From the NCBI RefSeq assembly GCF_029227915.1, contig NC_079882.1, positions 9,548,001 to 9,612,000 on the forward strand: 64,000 nt of DNA. The letters are read 5' to 3'. This document shows, in pieces, positions 57,830-64,000 of the stretch (positions within the stretch are counted from its first letter, which is position 1; each line of letters opens with the position of its first letter). Below the pieces are notes generated by a model. That model had not been told where the DNA came from, did no database searches, and was given only the letters and a program-made list of their open reading frames with translations. Position numbers and translations under genes: made by a program. The DNA comes from Hydractinia symbiolongicarpus. Taxonomy: Eukaryota > Cnidaria > Hydrozoa > Anthoathecata > Hydractiniidae.

Positions 57830-57892
57830 TCGCGTTACGAGTTCTCATGCAAAAAAAATATTATTGTTTTTGCATGAGAACTCGTAACGCGA
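57830..57892. repeat. Perfect 26-bp inverted repeat with 11-base loop
   Basis: Arms 57830-57855 and 57867-57892 are exact reverse complements (inner part CGCGTTACGAGTTCTCATGC) around an 11-base AT loop. It lies between TRPN and the orphan exon at 58.6-59.0 kb. Confidence 0.9.
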
Positions 57893-58627
57893 TTTTATTT
57901 TTCTTTTCTATTTTTTAACTATCTATACGTATGTATGATCGAAAAATCCGATTGTCCCGTTTTCAGCACTCGGAATTCTTACCCAGCTCTAGTTTTAGAA
58001 CTGAAAATACTCAGCGTGCTCGCTGATTTATCCTATTTATTTTTTATTTTAAACTTGTAATTTGCCATTTTTCCTTACAGAAATTCTTTGGAACACAAAG
58101 TTTCTTTTTTTAAAAATTTGAGCGTTAAGCCACGAGTTTCTGAACTTCAAACTTCAAACTCCAAATTTGTTATTTACATAAATTGGCGATTTAGATACTG
58201 AATCCTCTGTATTCATTTTTACATATCCACTTTGTAATTTCGGTATAATTTATAAAAGTTACTCGCGCAGCACAAGTTCCATCTTTGCAAGCTTAACCCT
58301 CTGATGTCCACACTTGACCATCAAAAAAACAATCTAGATTAATCCTTACTTTTCAAATTAATGTCACGGTCTAACAGTATAGATGTTTAATACAATAGGT
58401 CGCACACACTGTTTGATGAAAATTAACTTTTTGATTGAGCCTTGTGATTACTAGAAAATCGACGTTTTGAGCCTAAATAATTTTAAAATTATTCTTCAAA
58501 GAAAAAATTGGTTACACCGCAATAATATTTCTTCCACCCTGTGGATTTTTTTGACAAAAATGTTGTAAAAATGAATATTTCAGTCGAATTTCACATACAA
58601 ATGAAAATTAATGTCTGATGATCGTAC

Positions 58628-58966
58628 CCAAACATTATTCTTAAATTGTTTTAAAAATTTAGGAAAATAAGCCTTGATGATTCTATCAAATGAATTCTCA
58701 TAAAAAATTGCATAGTTAAAAAGTTTATCTAAGTCCCTTACGTCATAATTATCTGCTGGATAATATTCTCTTTTCGTTTGCGGCTTGTACGACGAATCAC
58801 TGACTGCAGACATTCTTCGACTGTTGTTGGATCCTGGAACATCTCTGTGTCTGTTATCAACTTGAGGTGGAGGACTATACCCATTTATACTACTACCTGG
58901 TGATGGTGGAAGGGAGCTGTCATCTTCATTTAGACTGTCTAAATATCGATGAAGATTTGAAGACAT
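58628..58966 (-). CDS. Orphan first coding exon, Ser/Pro-rich, family unknown
   Basis: ATG at 58966 (AAAAAATGT context) opens 113 codons that end at a phase-0 donor (GTACGA at 58627). The residues are Ser/Pro/Asn-rich (DDSSLPPSPGSSINGYSPPP) and then form a likely amphipathic helix (DLDKLFNYAIFYENSFDRII). The composition is unlike the AT-driven frames around it, which supports a real exon. No partner exon was found. It lies 2.6 kb upstream of TRPN exon 1 on the same strand and in matching phase, but lacks the conserved LAGV segment. Confidence 0.45.
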
Positions 58967-60907
58967 TTTTTAAACTTCTTGAATCAAACTATATTTTTGA
59001 TAGTTTTTTTACGCGCACATCTTTTATATTTTGCTCTTTTTGTTAAAATGACTTTCGCACTATATCTCCTTTTCTATTTATGTCGTTAAATAGCGATTCA
59101 TCTTCGTTTGGTGGCAGAATTCATCATTTTTACTTAATGTACTGACTTTTCCTCGTCATTGAGTATAGCTTTCATTACTCATTGAATTTGTTTAAAAATA
59201 TCTTCAATCAATTTTTATCTGAATGCAAGGCTCATATGTTATTCTTTTCGATTCATTAATTGAAAAGAAAAGCTTCAATATGTTCAAGCTGCATATTTCA
59301 CAACATTTGATTTTCAGACTTTCTTTCGATAACAGATAAAAAATTAGGTCTATGGGAAAAAAAAATATGATCCTTACGTAGTTAGTGCGCATGCTCGAGC
59401 ATAAACAAAATATGCAATGCCCTGCGTGATGCCAATTCTTCATTGCTTCGTGAATAATTTATGAGGATCGATTGTTACTAGTTGTTTCTTTCCATGATCA
59501 AATTGTAGAAATAATCATTTTTTGAGTTAATTTTAATAAAAGAAATATTTAAGATTAGGTATATGCCATGACGAAAAGAATCATGGTTCAACTTCCACGT
59601 ATATGCCGTGAAATTAACTCTGCCGGAAAAAACATCGCAAATGATTTAAGGGTTTGTCCTAATACACACCAATAACTTTTTCATAAATTTTAACCAAGGT
59701 GAAGGCAAAACAAGCATGACAATAAAACAGGCTCCTGATCTTGTCCAGGTTTTAACCCTATTTAGGCCTACCCGTTCGCTACATGAGCCTTAGCTGCAGT
59801 TAAAGCTTTACTATATCATTTATTTTGAAAACTTGAAGCAACCTGTCTTGTTGTTACTGAAATATTTGTTAGGGCTTGAATGCAAGCTCATCTAACTGTC
59901 ATTATATTTTTGACTTGTAACAACATTGTAACAGATATAACAAGAGAGACAATAACGTCAAAATTAGATACCAGATTTAAAAAAGAAGTTACAGTTTGTT
60001 TTGTAAGTTTATTTTCATGTTCTCTAAGGTATAATGAAGTGGCACCAATAATTGCTTAAATGTATCCAGGCCACTAACGCGTTCAATACACCTTGTACGA
60101 CACACATCTTGAAACTTGAATTTTTTGAACTCTTGATTGTGTCTAAATAAATTGCTTTCAAATATTTGTTGCCTAACTTAAGATATATTAAAAAAAAAAC
60201 AGGAGAGGTCTTTACTCTTTCCACGACTAAAGAAAAATATATTTATAAATTTTAAAAACAAAAACATGCGAAAGATTGTAAAATTAAAAAAATTAAAATT
60301 AAATTTGAGAATTAAGAAGAACTTTGTCAAAAAATCTACTTTTAGAGGAGATGAGGAGATTTAAGGAGCTTTAAGGAGACCTTTCAAATTTGAGGAGAAT
60401 TAAAGAGGTCAGGGCGTAGAAAACCTTTGAAATGTATTTATTTTGATGCTGTTTATTAGGTTTTATGTTCAGTGGCAGTGTTTACAAACTTGATTTTGTA
60501 TTCTAAAATACATAATTTCTTTATTAAATTACAAATGTGAACACCGATTCCTTAATTCGGTGAAACTTCTGATGAAACGTAGGAATCCCCGTGGATAGTT
60601 TTGAAATCTGCTGCGAGGTGATTTAACACAATATTGGACAAAATAAGAGACGAGACAAAAGTCTGTAATGAAAAAGAAGCTAAAGATAACAAGGTTATTA
60701 TATCAGAACACAACTTTTCAAATAAGCAAATAAAAAAAAGCTCAGGTCAAGGTAAAATAATAAAAAGTTCAATGGTAATATAATTTATATTTAATTTCCA
60801 GTTAAAAATACAATTTTCAACAGCATGTTTTTTCGTGTCCTTATGTGCCGCTATCTTTTACGTTTCCTGTATCTTTAATTGTTGAAGGTATTAAAATTGT
60901 CCAATCT
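58967..60907. other. Spacer upstream of the orphan exon and 3' region of the ADAMTS-like gene
   Basis: No supported coding sequence. Minus-strand AATAAA matches near 60450 and 60520 could end the ADAMTS-like transcript. A short GAGGAGA/AAGGAG-rich patch lies at 60345-60410. Confidence 0.45.
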
Positions 60908-63588
60908 TCAACAATCTGATTTTCCAATTATCCCTCGGCAATTTACAGGCTAAATAAAAAGACAAGGACATCACTTACATTTACGCTTTAAATAAAAGCT
61001 TGGAGAGTGAATAATTTTTTTTATTGTTCGTCTACTGGAGGGTGAGGGTAGCTATTTTCTCTTATCAATGGAGGCGGCGTTTGTTCCAAACATTACGGTA
61101 CTTAATATAGAAATATGTAATTACATTAGAGAGGAATATTACCTGACAGGTCCTATTAAAACACACACTATCAATAGATGAAGCCAGCTTGCACGGCGTA
61201 CCATCCACCGTTTGAGCAACATGCATTTGTTTGGAATTCGTATCAATACAAACAGAATGACATTCTTTCACCCCTAGAAGAAAAACTAATATAATAACTG
61301 TTTTATTTCAAAACATGCAATCCAAACATGATAGAATTTTACCTTGGTTTTGACCACACAAACCAAACGATAAAGATAAATCATCAATTGCAATGTCACT
61401 ATAGTACGACCGACCACGCACAGCTTCAATTGTTATCTAAAGAGTAGCATATGTAAACCTTTAAGTTTTATAAATAAAGAAAAATACTTAAAAATACATT
61501 GAGGCGGAAAATTTTAAAAATAGCCAATTAGAATGCGAGAAAGTGTAAACATTCTTTGTTGTTATAATGTTTATTTATAAAATAAAAAAGTTTACTGCTA
61601 GCCAACAAGAAATTTTCGCTAAAGTAGTTGATAACATCCTGAAACTTCAATATTTGCGCCTACGTAGATATTGAATTTGCCGTCGCAAAAATGTAGTCGC
61701 CTCGTGGATATCCAGCTTAAAAGTGTACTAACCTTGTATTCAATATTCACTTTTAAATCAATTTTAGCTTTCTGCCAACTTTGACCTTGTGGTCCTGTCT
61801 TGTACCATACTTTCCTTTTGTGTTTGCCATTTCGAATGAATACATTCAACGCACCAATATCTCTGCCAAACATGTGGTATGCAAATTCAAGGCAAAGTGA
61901 TGAAGCTAATATCATAGGTGATTCTAAAACAACAGTGCTTCCCTTGCGTAGCCTCCTGCCGTCCCCTAGTCCAGATGTTTCAAAATATAAATAATGACCG
62001 GACATATTTTTGAACGTATGATCATATTCTGGTCCGGTATACATTGATGGCGATTTTCCGCGTCCAAAAATCCATGGAATTGCGCCCACTTTTGAACTCT
62101 TCCAACCACAATTTGTTGATTCAAAATTGCATGTTAAGTTAAGAGAAGAAACTGTGATAAACAAAAAAAGATAGTAATATAGGAAATTATTATAGAAAAC
62201 ATAGGTTTCATAAGGATGGTCTTACTGTGCTTCTGTTGCATTTCCCTCGAGTAGCTAATCCATGTTTTATTGCGATGCCTTGATTTTTGACACCCCATCG
62301 AAGCGAGTGACTTTGTATCAATCCATTTGTTCATAATCTACAAAAATATTATTGGTTGTATTATTACAATCAGAACTGTAGAATCTTTAATTGACTGTTA
62401 AAAAAACAGAAATAGAAAACAGCCGTACCAACTCTGTCAGGGAATATATTTTACACGTCTTGTCATCTGCAGGAAGTACAATTCTATATTCTTTAGATAT
62501 TCCAGAGCATTCTTGTCCTCCCCCTTGCGGCCTGAATAAGAAATATAATAATTAATAAAACTAAAAGTGTAAATTCAGCATATTTTTTTGATAAGCGACT
62601 GCAAAAATTCTTGCAATTCTCTCTGGTAGATCTTCCATCAAGAAGAAAAACAGAAATTCTCTTATTGGCGCACCTTTGATATTCGTTATCATCGCGTTAA
62701 AGCGTGTACTTAGAAATATGCCGCTTTAATGATTGCTTGGTAAAGGAATGGACTAAATTTTGACAGATAAAGTTGCCATTGAGAAAAGGTCCCTTTAGGT
62801 ACCTAATAGGGTGCAAATTACAAGACTTACTTAGGATTATCGCATGTTCTATTTCTTCGTTGAATCAACCACATGCGTCGATGACTTTCACACGGGGGTT
62901 CAAAGGATGACCAGTTTGACCAATTTCCATGCACCAGGACTCTTTTGACCTTTTTCAGGCACTGCCCGCGAAGACACCACTATCAAATTTATAGTGAAAA
63001 TATTTTAATAATGAAATTTACAATATGGTATGAATATCATGTAACAAAAATCAAACGCCTGTCCTCGACTTCAAATTTTGTACATAAACCCCCTTTTTGG
63101 ATCCTGCTCCATTAATATACGGAGATGCAAAAAAGGAATTCGACTTTGTGTTACCAACAAACAATGTGAAAACAAGCTCTACCAATACCGTGTTTACATT
63201 TTAACAGACCGTACCCGGTTAACGGCACAAGACGTGCCCTCTAAAGGTGCATGCCACCAAACTGGTTCACAATGAGAAATACGATTCTTGCGGCACCATA
63301 GATACTTGCAGCGCGTTGACAACCTCTGAAATGAGTAGTGAGAAGAAAATAACATTACTGGTTGCGTGAAAGATTTATAAGCTTGCTAAACTAAATAAAA
63401 ACATGCAAGTGAGCAGTTGCCAAATGCTTTGTCTGTCTTACACAGGAAAAACTTTACCTGTCATCCAGAAAGACGTCATACCAAACTTACCAGCGTGCAT
63501 GGTAATGCATCTTTACCACGGTAACTTTTACATTGAGCAGTTAGATTTAGTGACTCTCCAGGAAGGTAATTCATATTGTGTTTAAAAA
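60908..63588 (-). CDS. ADAMTS-family protein, 3' part: disintegrin-like, TSP1, MAM, Cys-rich (protease exons outside window)
   Basis: Minus-strand exons: 63491-63588, 63215-63325, 62831-62979, 62429-62531, 62226-62337, 61733-62151, 61343-61436, 61143-61273, 60908-60949 (stop); phases agree, about 418 residues. In order: the disintegrin-like domain (LPGESLNLTAQC, CKYLWC, PLEGTSC, then WCLRGQC, the ADAMTS pattern leading to W-C-x2-G-x-C); a TSP1 repeat (HGNWSNWSSF to PQGGGQEC); a short basic segment; a MAM domain (LTCNFESTNCGW to SDIAIDDLSLSFGLC); then VDGTPC, SVCFNRTCQ and NCRGIIGKSDC-stop, the end of an ADAMTS Cys-rich domain. The chain stops before a spacer or extra TSP1 repeats. Family members are secreted matrix metalloproteases; the catalytic domain should lie beyond 64000. 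The start at 63588 is the best of two possible acceptors. Confidence 0.88.
61343..62151 (-). CDS. MAM domain of the ADAMTS-like protein (two exons)
   Basis: Exons 61733-62151 and 61343-61436, joined in phase 0. Start CNFESTNCGW, middle SGHYLYFETSG, LESPMI and CLEFAYHMFG, end DIAIDDLSLSFGLC. Cysteine pairs and the closing D-I-A-I-D-D phrase are diagnostic of MAM domains, which mediate adhesion or oligomerisation. Confidence 0.92.
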
Positions 63589-63649
63589 CTGGCAACAAAA
63601 CTGGTACGTTCTTGATGCAACGAAAGTACCTAAAAAATATGCTTTCACA

Positions 63650-63900
63650 TTTTATTATTATTATTGTTAATATTTAGACAGGATAGCCTCTACAGTTGCT
63701 AATAGCACTAACGTGTTTTAAAGTTCACAGTTCAGTTCAGTTTAAATCGCATATATATCAATCCGATTTTCATGCTGAACGTTAAGCAGAAAAAATCGAT
63801 TCACACTTTTGTAGTCTAGCATCACTTGGCTGGGGACTGAGCCGACGAACTTCCGCCCTAGAGGCAAAAGGCTCTACCACAAGGTCACCAGTCTATTACA
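63650..63900 (-). mobile_element. tRNA-derived SINE, copy C, with tRNA-like head
   Basis: Minus-strand element. Head with A-box-like TGACCTTGTGGTAGAGCC and B-box-like GGCTCAGTCCCC (complement of 63832-63843). The body shares GCTGAACG and ATATCAAT with copy A, and the TTTAGACAGGATAGCCTCT end with copy B, next to an (AAT)n tail (63653-63670). It lies in the intron upstream of ADAMTS exon 63491-63588. Confidence 0.7.
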
Positions 63901-64000
63901 AGGCTACCAGTAATGTTTTTCAGGCTAATCGATTCATCTTGATTATTAAATATTTCAAAGTTGAATCAATTGCATCAGACAAGCTAGTTGTGCCATACAA

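Noticed and set aside
58628-58966. Alternative TRPN first exon as a firm call
   Set aside because: Phase is compatible, but the conserved LAGV segment before the first ankyrin repeat is encoded only in 55791-56039. Kept as a hypothesis only.

Overview
This is an AT-rich animal nuclear window with short spliced exons, GT-AG introns and many decayed mobile elements. The gene set suggests a cnidarian, probably a medusozoan: a NOMPC-type TRPN channel with 29 ankyrin repeats, an ADAMTS-type secreted protease, a discoidin-repeat secreted protein and a small Cys-rich secreted peptide. The cnidarian call is inference from gene content; no species can be named from the sequence alone. All exon coordinates below were read by hand from splice sites, and reading phases were checked across every junction.

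Layout. 1-86 (minus): possible first coding exon of a secreted protein that runs off the left edge. 1462-18835 (minus): a secreted protein with three split F5/8 type C (discoidin) domains. 19-30 kb: no confident gene; tRNA-derived SINE copies, LINE remnants, a decayed coding stretch and simple repeats. 30707-31104 (plus): a two-exon gene for a small secreted six-cysteine peptide. 32-40 kb: a MITE with TTAA flanks, a broken LINE and a pogo/Tigger-like element with both ends present. 40038-56039 (minus): TRPN. 58628-58966 (minus): an orphan coding-like exon. 60908-63588 (minus): the 3' part of an ADAMTS-family gene, whose protease exons lie beyond the right edge. 63.65-63.9 kb: another SINE copy.

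Main result. The TRPN gene encodes its whole ankyrin spring, linker and S1 once, in exons 1-29. These are followed by three tandem terminal exons (45989-47035, 44269-45270, 40038-41048). Each is open, starts in phase 0 behind its own acceptor, and encodes S2-S6, pore, TRP helix, cytoplasmic tail and stop. Spliced to exon 29 they predict three channels of about 1633, 1618 and 1621 residues that share one gating spring but differ in pore and tail. This looks like a pore-switching locus for a mechanosensory channel.

Second results are an ADAMTS with a MAM domain placed inside its Cys-rich region, a discoidin protein with an unidentified module between its domains, and a tRNA-like unit between long inverted repeats.
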